From Pukyongia salina (lineage in GTDB: Bacteria; Bacteroidota; Bacteroidia; Flavobacteriales; Flavobacteriaceae): a stretch of DNA of 64,000 nt. Positions within the stretch are counted from its first letter, which is position 1; each line of letters begins with the position of its first letter. The position numbers and the translations under genes are program-made. Under the pieces are notes generated by a model. It was not told the origin of the DNA, did no database searches, and worked only from the letters and a program-made list of their open reading frames with translations. Shown here in pieces: positions 26,772 to 37,400 of this stretch. Where the stretch lies: assembly GCF_002966125.1 (NCBI RefSeq), contig NZ_CP027062.1, positions 1,922,001-1,986,000 on the forward strand, in the 5' to 3' direction.

Positions 26772-28025
26772 TCAGTTGTTAGTGATATTGGTAGAGTTTG
26801 CCATCCCAAGTCCAATTAAACGATCGTATCTACCTCCAAGTTCCCTGTAATACACTAGCACGGTATAGTCGTTCTCGGTCTGCCAGAAATTACCGCTCAC
26901 GGCGCCTTCGTCTATGGAGCCGTCACGGTCTACCAGCACGTATTTATAATTGTAAAATCCTTGTTTGAAAAGTCGGGACGTTTTATAAGTATCACTGTAC
27001 TCGTCATATTTTAAATAGGTGCTGCCGTCTATGGTCCAGTTATTAAAATTTCCATAGATATGTAGTTCTTTATCCCCTATGTCCTCAAAGTACTGCAGGC
27101 TGAAATGCATTACAACATACTCGGCTTCAATGGTGGGGTCAGGGGCATTGATATTGCGTACCACAAAATTACCGTTGATATCGGGATTGTAGGTGTAGGG
27201 CCTATCGGCTCTCGAAATATCTGTAAAGAGATAATTCTCATACAGGTCTTTGAGGTCTACACTCCTAACCCCGTTATTGGCTGCGCGTACATCTTTGTTA
27301 TCAAAATTGAGAAACTCGTTACCACCCCAAAAAGACGATTCCTGATCGTAGCGATAGATCAATTCTGTTCCTATGGTATATTGAGGTTTGAGGTCTGTGA
27401 TGGCAGTTTTAAGATTGTTGTTCTGCATGACCAGTACATGTACATTTTGCTTCGGATTGATAAGCTGAAGGGTGGGAGAGTTGATACTAAATTGCACCGA
27501 CTGTTTTTCCTGTATATAGTTCAGGTCCCTGGATCGTTTCACAGCCACACTAACTCCAACGATGTTTTCGAGTACCATGAATTTTCGTGAAAACACAAGT
27601 TCCGAATCGTCATTATAAATGCTTATGAGGTAGTTTCCACTTTTGGTTATCGCTCTCGTTTCCCTGTTGGGGATATTAAGATAGTAATGAGAGAAGATCT
27701 GAAGGGTATTAAGTGAATTTTCATAGGTTTCTATACGCACGTCGTCGAAACCGTTAAGGAACTCACCTTTGGAAAGATCACTTTCGGTCCAGTCGAAATT
27801 ATGATGGGTAATTACATAGTAATAATCTTCTTCGTCACCATTTAGCGCGTCGAAAGATAATTGCAGTCTCTCACCAAGGCGGATGACGGGTAGCTGACTC
27901 TGAGATGTACTTCCTTTAAACTGGACGGTTCTAATATAGTGAGGAGGAGGGATCTCAATCGCTTGTCCAAACAAGGGAGCGCCAAGTGTTAAAAATAAGA
28001 TGATGGTTAATGATATTTTACCCAT
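26772..28025 (-). CDS. Type IX secretion system plug protein (DUF5103)
   Basis: A 417-residue secreted protein starting at ATG 28025, which is followed by a clean signal peptide (GKISLTIILFLTLGAPLFG); the open frame reaches 28118, but those residues would spoil it. The DUF5103 hallmarks are visible: PPHYIRTVQFKG, YYVITHHNFDWTESDL, FLNGFDD, and the C-terminal carbohydrate-binding-like part GDKELHIYGNFNNWT. In Flavobacterium johnsoniae a protein of this family plugs the periplasmic side of the SprA translocon channel. It diverges from nqrA. Confidence 0.88.
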   Translation of the reverse strand: MGKISLTIILFLTLGAPLFGQAIEIPPPHYIRTVQFKGSTSQSQLPVIRLGERLQLSFDALNGDEEDYYYVITHHNFDWTESDLSKGEFLNGFDDVRIETYENSLNTLQIFSHYYLNIPNRETRAITKSGNYLISIYNDDSELVFSRKFMVLENIVGVSVAVKRSRDLNYIQEKQSVQFSINSPTLQLINPKQNVHVLVMQNNNLKTAITDLKPQYTIGTELIYRYDQESSFWGGNEFLNFDNKDVRAANNGVRSVDLKDLYENYLFTDISRADRPYTYNPDINGNFVVRNINAPDPTIEAEYVVMHFSLQYFEDIGDKELHIYGNFNNWTIDGSTYLKYDEYSDTYKTSRLFKQGFYNYKYVLVDRDGSIDEGAVSGNFWQTENDYTVLVYYRELGGRYDRLIGLGMANSTNITNN

Positions 28026-28121
28026 GAAATGCGGTTTAGAGGCTAAAGATAAACAAATTTTATGCCTTAAATTAAGTCGAAAACGTTTGCGGTTTACATA
28101 ACAAAAAATTATTTCCATTTA

Positions 28122-28153
28122 TTGCGCGATGCGACTTTTAATTCATAAATTTG
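28122..28153 (+). promoter_or_regulatory. nqr operon promoter (TTG / TAAATTTG)
   Basis: The -7 box TAAATTTG (28146-28153), followed by CAC, matches TAnnTTTG exactly. TTG at 28122-28124 lies 21 bases before it, within the 17-23 spacing reported for Bacteroidota -33 elements. The nqrA ATG is 52 bases downstream. Confidence 0.7.
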
Positions 28154-28205
28154 CACACCCGAAAAAAGCGTTCGGGCCTTAAAAGAAATTTAACACGACT
28201 GTCCT

Positions 28206-29555
28206 ATGTCAAAAGACATTAAGATTAAAAAAGGTCTTAACATTCGATTAAAAGGCGAAGCCGAAAAAACCCTTTCTAACGCTCCACGTTCTCGTACTTT
28301 CGCCATCAGACCCTCCGACTTTCATCTTATTACTCCAAAAATGGTTGTTAAAGAAGGCGCAAAATTGCAGGCCGGAGACACCATTTTTTACTCAAAAGAT
28401 AACGAGCCCATAAAATTTGTTTCTCCTGTAAGCGGTACACTTACGGCGATTGAAAGAGGGCCAAAACGAGTTATTACCCGTTTGTTGATAGAAGGAGATC
28501 AGCAGGATACATTCAAGGATTTTGGGAAACTGGATCCGGGAGCTTCCTCTGCCGAGGTGATCAGGGAATTGTTATTGAGCGCAGGCTGCTGGCCCTTTAT
28601 AAAACAACGTCCTTACGACGTTGTGGCCAGGCCAGACTCACAGCCAAAGGCGATATTTGTTTCGGGCTATTCTACGGCTCCTCTTGCGGCCGATCTGGAT
28701 TTTACCCTGAAGGGTAAAGAGAACGAACTTCAGGCGGCACTTACCGCCCTTTCGAAACTTACCGAAGGGGTAGTACATGTTTGTGTTGGGAGTAATGATT
28801 CGCCTCTTGCCGGAATGAAGGATGTTACCTTGCACCATATTAAAGGACCACATCCGGCTGGGAACGTGGGAACACAGATCGCAAAGATCGATCCTGTTAA
28901 CAAAGGTGAAATTGTATGGACAGTAGCTGCACAGGACCTGGTGATCATTGGAGAATTACTCTTAACCGGAAAGTTTAATGCAGAACGGGTAATTGCCCTG
29001 GCAGGTTCATCGGTAAAATCCCCAAAATATTACCGAACACGAATTGGCTCTGAGGTTTCTACCTTTGTGTACGATTCGGGATTGGAGGAAGAGAATGTGA
29101 GAGTGATTAGCGGGGATGTACTAACAGGTACCGCCATCTCACCAAAAGGACACCTTGGGTTTTACAACAACACAGTAACGATCATCCCCGAAGGAGATGA
29201 CTACGAATTCTTCGGTTGGAACAAACCCGTATTTAACAAGATATCACCATCCAGAGCATTGACCTTCTCCTGGATGTTTCCGAAGAAAAAATTTGAATTG
29301 AACACCAATACCAACGGCGAGCATCGTGCTTTTGTAGTAACCGGAAATTACGAGGAAGTATTTCCATTGGATATATATCCTTTACAGATTTTGAAGGCAT
29401 GTATGGTTCAGGACCTGGATCAGATGGAAGCATTAGGGATGTACGAAGTTGCACCCGAAGACTTCTCATTAACAGAGTTTATTTGTGTTTCAAAACAACC
29501 ACATCAGGAGATCATTAGAAAAGGTCTGGATTTAATGTATAAAGAAATTGGATAA
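28206..29555 (+). CDS. nqrA: Na+-translocating NADH:quinone reductase subunit A
   Basis: A 449-residue peripheral subunit of the sodium-pumping NADH dehydrogenase, involved in quinone binding near subunit B. The start SKDIKIKKGLNIRLKGEAEK, the FAIRPSDFHLITPKMVVKEG block and the C-terminal ICVSKQPHQEIIRKGLDLM with QILKACMVQDLDQMEALGMYE match NqrA. It is the first gene of nqrABCDEF, with nqrB 4 bases away. Confidence 0.97.
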   Translation: MSKDIKIKKGLNIRLKGEAEKTLSNAPRSRTFAIRPSDFHLITPKMVVKEGAKLQAGDTIFYSKDNEPIKFVSPVSGTLTAIERGPKRVITRLLIEGDQQDTFKDFGKLDPGASSAEVIRELLLSAGCWPFIKQRPYDVVARPDSQPKAIFVSGYSTAPLAADLDFTLKGKENELQAALTALSKLTEGVVHVCVGSNDSPLAGMKDVTLHHIKGPHPAGNVGTQIAKIDPVNKGEIVWTVAAQDLVIIGELLLTGKFNAERVIALAGSSVKSPKYYRTRIGSEVSTFVYDSGLEEENVRVISGDVLTGTAISPKGHLGFYNNTVTIIPEGDDYEFFGWNKPVFNKISPSRALTFSWMFPKKKFELNTNTNGEHRAFVVTGNYEEVFPLDIYPLQILKACMVQDLDQMEALGMYEVAPEDFSLTEFICVSKQPHQEIIRKGLDLMYKEIG

Positions 29556-29559
29556 CGCT

Positions 29560-30768
29560 ATGGGATTGAAGCAAAAATTACATAGGCTTAAAGAAAAATA
29601 CAAGGGTACCAAAATGGCACCTGCTTTTAATGCACTACATACCTTTTTGTATCTGCCTAACGAAACTACACATGGCGGTACGCATGTAAAAGCAGCAGAC
29701 GACCTGAAACGAACCATGAACATCGTGATCATGGCACTTGTTCCTTGTCTTATCTTCGGAATGTTCAATGCGGGTTATCAGCATTATCTGGCTTTAGGAG
29801 AGATCAATGCTGTCTCGGGAGGATTCTTTAGTTCAGAATTCTGGACCATGAGCAACTTCTCTGTAGGGGCATGGAAAATATTACCATTAGTTGCTATCTC
29901 CTATGGAGTGGGACTGGGGATAGAGTTCTTGTTTGCCGTAATAAAAGGCCATGAAGTAGAAGAGGGCTATCTGGTAACCGGGATGCTGGTGCCTTTAATC
30001 GTGCCTGTTGATATTCCATTGTGGATGCTTGTAGTGGCTGTGGCTTTTGGTGTAGTGATCGGGAAAGAGGTGTTTGGCGGAACCGGAATGAATATTTTAA
30101 ATCCTGCCCTAACCATTAGAGCTTTCTTGTTCTTTGCCTATCCAACATGGATGAGTGGTGATAAAGTTTGGGTGCATGGTGCTGTGGAGAGAGCAGGGAC
30201 ACCAGACGCTATTTCGGGTGAGACAATTCTTGGTAGCCTTGCGCAGAATAAAGCATTCGAATACGATACTATGGATATGCTCTTTGGATTTATACCTGGC
30301 TCGGTAGGAGAAACATCCACATTGCTCATCATTCTTGGAGCTCTTATTCTTATTTTCACAAAAATTGGTAGCTGGCGTATAATGCTTTCTTCCATTATCG
30401 GGGCTCTTGTGATGGGTTATCTTTTCAATGTAGTAGCTGAGTTGGGATGGATTTCTGAAAGTAGTAAATTCTATAGCCTGATGAGTATCGAATTCTGGAA
30501 ACACCTTCTTATTGGTGGTCTGGCATTTGGAATCGTTTATATGGCAACAGACCCTGTAACTGCATCTCAAACCAATAAAGGGAAGTGGTTCTATGGATTC
30601 CTTATTGGTTTTATTTCGGTGATGATACGAGTGTTCAACCCGGCATATCCCGAAGGTGTAATGCTTGCCATTCTATTGATGAATGTGTTTGCCCCAACGA
30701 TAGATCACTATGTGCTTCAGGGGAATATAAAGAGAAGAGCGAAACGTTTAAAAGTTAAAACTGCTTAA
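29560..30768 (+). CDS. nqrB: Na+-translocating NADH:quinone reductase subunit B
   Basis: A 402-residue membrane subunit that binds riboflavin and a covalent FMN. The ATG at 29560 is chosen over the in-frame TTG at 29548. About ten hydrophobic segments follow an N-terminal amphipathic part. The FMN-carrier motif, normally D-x-x-S/T-G-A-T, reads DAISGET here with acceptor Thr222, so Ala is replaced by Glu. FGGTGMNILNPALTIRAF and YMATDPVTASQTNKGKW are typical NqrB blocks. FMN attachment would be done by ApbE, encoded at 40.5 kb. Confidence 0.96.
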   Translation: MGLKQKLHRLKEKYKGTKMAPAFNALHTFLYLPNETTHGGTHVKAADDLKRTMNIVIMALVPCLIFGMFNAGYQHYLALGEINAVSGGFFSSEFWTMSNFSVGAWKILPLVAISYGVGLGIEFLFAVIKGHEVEEGYLVTGMLVPLIVPVDIPLWMLVVAVAFGVVIGKEVFGGTGMNILNPALTIRAFLFFAYPTWMSGDKVWVHGAVERAGTPDAISGETILGSLAQNKAFEYDTMDMLFGFIPGSVGETSTLLIILGALILIFTKIGSWRIMLSSIIGALVMGYLFNVVAELGWISESSKFYSLMSIEFWKHLLIGGLAFGIVYMATDPVTASQTNKGKWFYGFLIGFISVMIRVFNPAYPEGVMLAILLMNVFAPTIDHYVLQGNIKRRAKRLKVKTA

Positions 30769-30770
30769 TT

Positions 30771-31517
30771 ATGGCAATTAACACAGAAAAGAATAGTTAT
30801 ACCGTCGTTTTTGCTATCATTATGGTATTGGTAGTAGGATCGCTGCTGGCGGGTCTTGCTAATGGTTTCAAACCTTTGATCAAGGCTAACGAACGTTACG
30901 AGAAACAACAAAACATCCTTTATGCCATGGGAGTTCATGAAAATGAAGGTCCTAATGATGTAGTTTTTATCCCTACCGACAGGGTGGAGGCCGAGTTCGC
31001 TAAATACATCAAAAAACAATATGTGATCCAGGGCGATAAAGTGATCGAGGATGACCAGGCCTATCTTATAGATATAAAAAAAGAAGCTAATAAAGCGAAA
31101 GATGGAAATTACCAGAGAAGGCTGCCACTTTTTGTGGGAGAGAAAGATGGTGAAGAGATCTATGTGATGCCTGTTCGCGGAAAAGGACTTTGGGATGCGA
31201 TCTGGGGCTTTGTGGCCGTAGACAAGACCATGACCATTAAGGGAGTTTATTTCGATCACAAAGGTGAAACACCGGGTCTGGGTGCAGAGATCAAGCAACG
31301 ATACTTTATGGATGATTTTACAGGCGAGAAGTTTCTGGATGGTAGTGCCTTCGAAGGTATAACCGTAGCTAAAGGAAACAACGACCCTAAGAATGAAGAC
31401 AAAACAGATGGAGAGGTAGATGCTTTGGCCGGGGCCACCATAACCGGAGACGGTTTAACTGCTATGCTGAAGAAAGACGTGAGATTATACGTGGACTATT
31501 TCAAAAAATTAAATTAA
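30771..31517 (+). CDS. nqrC: Na+-translocating NADH:quinone reductase subunit C
   Basis: A 248-residue subunit with one N-terminal membrane anchor (VVFAIIMVLVVGSLLAGLA) and a periplasmic FMN-binding domain. The motif DALAGAT carries the covalent FMN acceptor Thr223, in line with the D-x-x-S/A-G-A-T rule, and GETPGLGAEI is the family flavin-site loop. GKGLWDAIWGFVAVD is also typical. It starts 2 bases after nqrB. Confidence 0.97.
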   Translation: MAINTEKNSYTVVFAIIMVLVVGSLLAGLANGFKPLIKANERYEKQQNILYAMGVHENEGPNDVVFIPTDRVEAEFAKYIKKQYVIQGDKVIEDDQAYLIDIKKEANKAKDGNYQRRLPLFVGEKDGEEIYVMPVRGKGLWDAIWGFVAVDKTMTIKGVYFDHKGETPGLGAEIKQRYFMDDFTGEKFLDGSAFEGITVAKGNNDPKNEDKTDGEVDALAGATITGDGLTAMLKKDVRLYVDYFKKLN

Positions 31518-31521
31518 TTGT

Positions 31522-32169
31522 ATGGGACTTCTATCTAAAAAAGACAGCAAATTAATACTAGACCCATTAGCAGATAACAACCCAATTACAATACAGGTAT
31601 TGGGAATTTGTTCTGCTTTGGCGATCACTGCCCAACTGAAACCGTCCATCGTGATGGCGATATCGGTGATCTTTGTGCTAGGGGTAGGAAATGTTATCAT
31701 CTCCCTGATGAGAAACATCATTCCTTCCAAGATCAGGATTATTGTACAATTGATCGTGGTAGCTACGCTGGTGATCATTGTAGACCAGGTTTTAAAAGCC
31801 TTCGCCTACGAATTAAGCAAGGAACTCTCGGTTTTCATCGGACTTATAATCACCAACTGTATCATTATGGGACGTTTTGAGGCTTTTGCACTTGGCAATG
31901 GTCCTTGGAAATCGTTTCTGGATGGTGTTGGAAATGCGTTGGGATACGGTATCATCCTTATCATTGTAGGTTTCTTTCGTGAACTTTTAGGTTCCGGAAC
32001 TCTTTTTGGTTTTAAAGTACTGGGAGATCCAGTAGAGAAGACATTCTTATATTCCATAGGATACGAGAACAACGGTTTTATGGTGCTACCTCCAATGGCC
32101 CTTATCGTAGTAGGTATCATTATATGGGTACAAAGAAGCAGGAACAAGGAATTAATCGAAGAAAACTAG
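31522..32169 (+). CDS. nqrD: Na+-translocating NADH:quinone reductase subunit D
   Basis: A 215-residue integral subunit with six predicted helices. With NqrE it forms a symmetric pair that holds an intramembrane iron-sulfur centre. Cys30 (VLGICSALA) and the Cys in ITNCIIMGRFEAFA are the two expected ligands. GLLSKKDSKLILDPLADNNP is a normal NqrD start. The gap to nqrE is 25 bases. Confidence 0.97.
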   Translation: MGLLSKKDSKLILDPLADNNPITIQVLGICSALAITAQLKPSIVMAISVIFVLGVGNVIISLMRNIIPSKIRIIVQLIVVATLVIIVDQVLKAFAYELSKELSVFIGLIITNCIIMGRFEAFALGNGPWKSFLDGVGNALGYGIILIIVGFFRELLGSGTLFGFKVLGDPVEKTFLYSIGYENNGFMVLPPMALIVVGIIIWVQRSRNKELIEEN

Positions 32170-32194
32170 TAGCAGCTACTGAAAACATTACACT

Positions 32195-32932
32195 ATGGAA
32201 CACGTAGAATTATTTTTTAAGTCGGTCTTTGTAGACAACATGGTATTTGCATATTTCCTCGGAATGTGTTCCTACCTGGCTGTTTCGAAAAAGGTGAGCA
32301 CTGCGGTGGGTTTAGGAGCCGCTGTGATCTTTGTTTTAACGGTTACAGTGCCATTAAACTGGTTACTGGATCAATATATACTTCAGGAAGGTGCATTAAG
32401 TTGGTTGGGAGCAGAATTTGCCGAATACGATCTTAGTTTCCTTTCTTTTATTCTCTTTATTGCTACCATTGCTACCATGGTGCAGTTAGTTGAGATCGTA
32501 GTTGAACGATTTTCTCCATCTCTATATAATTCACTAGGGATTTTCCTACCACTTATTGCGGTAAACTGTGCAATTCTTGGAGGCTCGTTATTTATGCAGT
32601 CGCGGGAGATCGAAAGTTTCACACTCGCGCTAAATTACGGATTCAGTAGTGGGATAGGATGGTTCCTGGCAATTTTAGCGATCGCGGCTATCCGTGAGAA
32701 GATCCGTTATTCTAATGTACCGGCTCCCTTAAGAGGCCTCGGAATTACCTTTATCATAACAGGACTTATGGCCATTGGCTTTATGAGTTTTGGAGGAATG
32801 CTTACCGGAGGCGATGAAGAAATTGAAGTTTCCGAAGTTAGATCGGCAGAAGTTGAAAAGACTTCAGAATTAAATACAGAAAATATAGCGCAGAACGAAA
32901 CCTTAGAAGTTTCAGAAATAACACCACAGTAG
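32195..32932 (+). CDS. nqrE: Na+-translocating NADH:quinone reductase subunit E with acidic tail
   Basis: The inverted-topology partner of NqrD, with iron-ligand cysteines Cys25 ([10 protein letters not shown]) and Cys125 ([10 protein letters not shown]). The core ends near residue 205, about the whole length of the Vibrio protein. A further 40-residue hydrophilic tail rich in Glu (11 Glu, 1 Asp, 2 basic residues) makes it 245 residues long. The tail is low-complexity and has no recognisable domain. nqrF follows after 1 base. Confidence 0.96.
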   Translation: MEHVELFFKSVFVDNMVFAYFLGMCSYLAVSKKVSTAVGLGAAVIFVLTVTVPLNWLLDQYILQEGALSWLGAEFAEYDLSFLSFILFIATIATMVQLVEIVVERFSPSLYNSLGIFLPLIAVNCAILGGSLFMQSREIESFTLALNYGFSSGIGWFLAILAIAAIREKIRYSNVPAPLRGLGITFIITGLMAIGFMSFGGMLTGGDEEIEVSEVRSAEVEKTSELNTENIAQNETLEVSEITPQ

Positions 32933-32933
32933 T

Positions 32934-34238
32934 ATGTTCTTAGCAAGCACATTAGGAGTCATAATAGCAACGGTAGTTGCCTTCCTTGTACTCACATTAG
33001 CATTAGTTGCCCTCTTGTTATTCACCAAACAAAAATTGGCTCCATCCGGGCCGGTGAAGATCACGATCAATGAGGAAAAGGTGATCGAAGTACCTTCAGG
33101 TGGGACGCTGTTATCAACACTTGGAAATCAGAAGGTATTCTTACCATCTGCCTGTGGAGGTGGAGGTACTTGTATTCAGTGCGAATGTCATGTACTTGAA
33201 GGAGGTGGAGAAGCTTTACCAACTGAAACTCCTCATTTTACGAGAAAAGAACTTAAGGCTGGAGCCAGATTAGCTTGTCAGGTTAAAGTAAAACAGGATA
33301 TGAATATTCATATTCCTGAAGAGGTCTTCGGAATAAAAAAATGGGAAGCGACTGTTGTTCGTAATTACAACGTAGCTTCATTTATCAAGGAATTTGTTGT
33401 TGAGATCCCGGAGGATATGAACTATAAGGCCGGGGGTTATATACAGATAGAAATCCCACCATGCGAGGTGAAATATTCGGATATTGACATAACAGCTCAC
33501 CCGGAAGAACACGACTCCCCGGATAAATTCCAGGCCGAGTGGGATAAATTTGGATTATGGCCATTGGTAATGAAAAATACCGAAACGGTAGAACGAGCCT
33601 ATTCCATGGCTTCTTACCCTGCCGAGGGACGCGAGATAATGCTTAATGTTCGTATTGCCACCCCACCTTGGGACAGGGCAAAAAATCAATGGATGCAGGT
33701 AAATCCAGGTATTGCTTCCTCTTATATCTTCAATTGTAAGGAAGGGGATAAAGTTACAATTTCAGGCCCTTACGGTGAATTCTTTATAAATCCTTCAGAT
33801 GCTGAAATGCTGTATGTGGGTGGAGGAGCCGGAATGGCACCAATGAGATCGCATTTATATCATTTGTTCCGTACACTGAAAACTGGACGTAAAGTTACTT
33901 ATTGGTATGGGGGGCGCTCAAAACGCGAATTGTTCTACATAGATCACTTCAGAAACCTTGAGAAAGATTTCCCTAACTTCAAATTTTACATGGCTTTATC
34001 CGAACCACTTCCGGAGGATAACTGGAAGGTAAAGAAAAGCATAGATGATGAAGGTGACGGATTTGTAGGTTTTATCCACCAGGTGGTTATCGACAATTAC
34101 CTTAACCATCACGAGACACCGGAAGACATCGAATTGTACTTCTGTGGCCCGCCATTAATGAACCAGGCGGTACAGAAAATGGGTGAGGACTTCGGAATTC
34201 CAGACGAAAATATTCGCTTCGACGATTTCGGCGGATAA
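32934..34238 (+). CDS. nqrF: Na+-translocating NADH:quinone reductase subunit F
   Basis: A 434-residue electron-entry subunit that oxidises NADH. An N-terminal membrane helix (residues 5-30) is followed by a 2Fe-2S ferredoxin domain with Cys74, Cys80, Cys83 and Cys115 ([21 protein letters not shown]), an FAD domain with RAYSMASYP and an NADH domain with [18 protein letters not shown] and [13 protein letters not shown]. All expected ligands are in place. It ends the operon before a strong terminator. Confidence 0.98.
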   Translation: MFLASTLGVIIATVVAFLVLTLALVALLLFTKQKLAPSGPVKITINEEKVIEVPSGGTLLSTLGNQKVFLPSACGGGGTCIQCECHVLEGGGEALPTETPHFTRKELKAGARLACQVKVKQDMNIHIPEEVFGIKKWEATVVRNYNVASFIKEFVVEIPEDMNYKAGGYIQIEIPPCEVKYSDIDITAHPEEHDSPDKFQAEWDKFGLWPLVMKNTETVERAYSMASYPAEGREIMLNVRIATPPWDRAKNQWMQVNPGIASSYIFNCKEGDKVTISGPYGEFFINPSDAEMLYVGGGAGMAPMRSHLYHLFRTLKTGRKVTYWYGGRSKRELFYIDHFRNLEKDFPNFKFYMALSEPLPEDNWKVKKSIDDEGDGFVGFIHQVVIDNYLNHHETPEDIELYFCGPPLMNQAVQKMGEDFGIPDENIRFDDFGG

Positions 34239-34260
34239 TAAATAATATATACTGAAAATC

Positions 34261-34291
34261 AACGCTTTACGTTTTGTAAAGCGTTTTTTTT
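34261..34291 (+). terminator. Terminator of the nqr operon
   Basis: A 10-bp perfect stem, AACGCTTTAC (34261-34270) with GTAAAGCGTT (34276-34285), loop GTTTT, then T8. Confidence 0.93.
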
Positions 34292-34333
34292 GTATCTTAT
34301 ACCTTAGAAATCAGGCATTTCATCGATAAAAAG

Positions 34334-34363
34334 TTGCTTTTTTACGATAAAATACTATTTTTG
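34334..34363 (+). promoter_or_regulatory. Promoter of the S8 protease gene (TTG-N19-TATTTTTG)
   Basis: TTG at 34334-34336 and TATTTTTG at 34356-34363 are 19 bases apart, the best match in the window to the Bacteroidota -33/-7 consensus. The start codon lies 48 bases downstream. Confidence 0.72.
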
Positions 34364-34411
34364 GAGGTAATTTAGTCCGAAATCTTAAAATGCCCCTAAA
34401 TACCCAATTCT

Positions 34412-37400
34412 ATGAGAAGATTATTATTAGTAGCGATGCTTCTGTCGTTGTTCGTAGGTTCAGCTCAAACCTTGCAACGCAGTGAAGATGCCAATCCAAG
34501 AAAAACAGATTCTACAAAATATTCGAAGCAGATCAAAGCGATTGTAGATAGCTATGATCAGACTGCCCTTGCAGACTTACTCCTGGCTAATGATGCCAAA
34601 GAAAGAGCCGAGAAACAGGATGCTCTTGCCTACGCTCTAGTAAAGAACATTCCTGTAAAAAAATATAACCCGGATGGGACATTCGATGAACTGCAAAAGA
34701 TAGCCGCAGACGGTACTCCTATCTATTATACTCTTCACAATGTAAATGCCGCAATTTCCACGCGAGCCAATTTTTTGAACACCGGAGGAGGTTTAGGTTT
34801 AACTGTAGACGGAAATGGAATGACCGCTCATGTCTGGGATGGGGGGCCAACTCGCCCTACGCATGAGGCATTCGATGGTCCGGGAGGAACAAATCGAGTT
34901 ACTATTAATGATGGAAATACCACTCTTGATGGTAATAGTTTTCATGCGCAACACGTAACTGGAACAATCTTAGCTTCCGGTCAGCCGGATGCATCCTCTA
35001 AAGGGATGGCCTGGCAGGCAACTGCATTAACGCACGACTGGAATAGCGACCTAACCGAAGCAACAGCCGAGGCGATGGCGGGAATGCTGCTCTCCAATCA
35101 CTCGTATGGATATAATGCAACCGCCATACCCGATGCCTGGTTTGGCCAATATGGTTCTGATGCCAGGGATTGGGACCAGTTGTTGTATAATTCTCCCTAC
35201 TACCTCCAGATAAAATCGGCCGGAAATGATGGTAGCAACGATTCTGCGAACGCTTTACCGCTGGACGGGCAGTCGGCATACGACAAGCTTAATGGTGATG
35301 CTTGCGCCAAGAACAACCTCGTAATAGCAAACGGACAGGATGCATCGGTGAACGCCACCACAGGAGCACTGATATCTGTAACACGGAACTCCGGAAGTAG
35401 TGAAGGACCTACAGATGATTACAGGATCAAACCGGATATCATGGCCAATGGTACCAGTTTAAGATCTACTCTGGAAACTAGCGATTCTGCCTACGGGAAT
35501 TTAACAGGGACGTCCATGTCGGCGCCAAATACAACTGGTACTCTTCTGCTATTGCAAGAACACTATAACGATGTGAACGGATCCTTTATGAAGGCCGCCA
35601 CCCTTAAAGGGTTAGCGCTACACACAGCAGATGATGTTGCCCCTTCAGGCCCAGATGCTCAGACGGGTTGGGGACAGTTAAATGCTAAGTTTGCTGCTGA
35701 AACTATCTCTGCTTCACCAACAACTGCATTGATCTCAGAATTAAATTTAACAAATGGTGGAACGTATCAAATCACCATTCAGTCTGATGGTGTTAACCCA
35801 TTAATGGCATCGATCTCCTGGACCGATCCCGCGGGTGTTGCAAATAGTGGAACCAATAGTAATACCCCTGCCTTGGTAAACGACCTTGATCTAAGACTGA
35901 ATAATGGAACAACATACACTCCCTGGAGACTAACAGGAGTTACAACAAACGGAACTGGAGACAATATTGTGGACCCATATGAGCGAATCGATATTTCGGG
36001 TGCGTCTGGTCAATATACACTCACTGTAACACATAAGGGGTCCCTTACCAATGGATCGCAGGACTTTTCACTTATCGTTACTGGAGGTACTATAGCAGCC
36101 TCCTCTCCGGAAATTTCTTACGGAACAACCACAACCACATCTACCGAAGGTACAGATTGTAGCTTTACCGATGTAGTGGTACCACTCAATATCGCCATGG
36201 CTCCTTCCCAAAACGCCGATGTCACGTTTTCGGTAAACGGCGGAACGGCAACAAATGGCGTTGATTACGAGATATTAACACCATCGGTTACTTTCCTGCA
36301 AGGACAAACTGCCTCTCAAAACCTAACCGTTCGTTTTTATAACGATGGGGTAGTTGAGAGTCCGGAAACTGCGATAATCGACTTTACCGTGAATGCAAAT
36401 GGTGGAGATGCTACAGCGAATCCTGCGGCAGATTCCCTCACCATAACTATGAACGACGACGATGCGGTACCTGCCGTATCTACCGATGTCACCTTATTTA
36501 CCGAAGACTTTGAGGATTGGACCGGCTGGTTGAACGCCGATAGAGATGGCGACGGCAATGTATGGGTGTCCATTTCTTTCTCCTCAGGAGGATATACAGG
36601 ATTTTCGGGTAATTTTGCAGGTTCGGAAACAGATCTAACCATCCTGGGAGGTACTGGTTCTGCTAATGCAGATAATTACCTAATTAGCCCTCAGGTAAGC
36701 ATCCCATCAAACACCACTAATACGGCCTTTAATTTTTCTGTTGGCGGATTCAATTCGGTAGAACATTACAGACTACAGTGGACTACAGACATTTCCACCT
36801 ATGGCACTATAGATGCCGGTGTTATACTGGAAGAACGAAATTCAATATCTGGTGATGGTGAAATACGGACCGTAAACAGGACCGACCTGGCCGGACAGAC
36901 GGGCTATTTTGTGATCAGGCACTATAATTCATCTGCCAACAATGGTCTTCTACTCTTTGACGGACTTTCCATTGTTGCTACCACAGAAACTCCGGTTCAA
37001 ACCGCGGTTAACTCGGGAACAAGCGATCAAACAGATGTGCCGGGATCCGGGACTATGTATGCAGACGATAGTTCATCCGGGAGCATTATGCTGGCCATTA
37101 ACAATACCGGAGGCGACGATTACGGTTGTGTAACATCCCATGTGTCGAGAGCGGGTACAAGTGCCCAGGCCTATATGGGAAGTACAAGCCCAAACCTGGT
37201 GATGGACAAAACCTTTAATATTAGTACAGCTAATAGCGTCGCTACCGGGAACACTTCTATAACATTCTATTTTACCGAGGCGGAGGTGGCCGGATGGGAA
37301 GCTGCTGCGCCAGGGGCGAGAGCTAATCTGGTTGCTGCTCGTGATGACGGTAGCTCGGTTGAGACTTCTACACTTGTTATTGGTGCATTTGGAAGTCATG

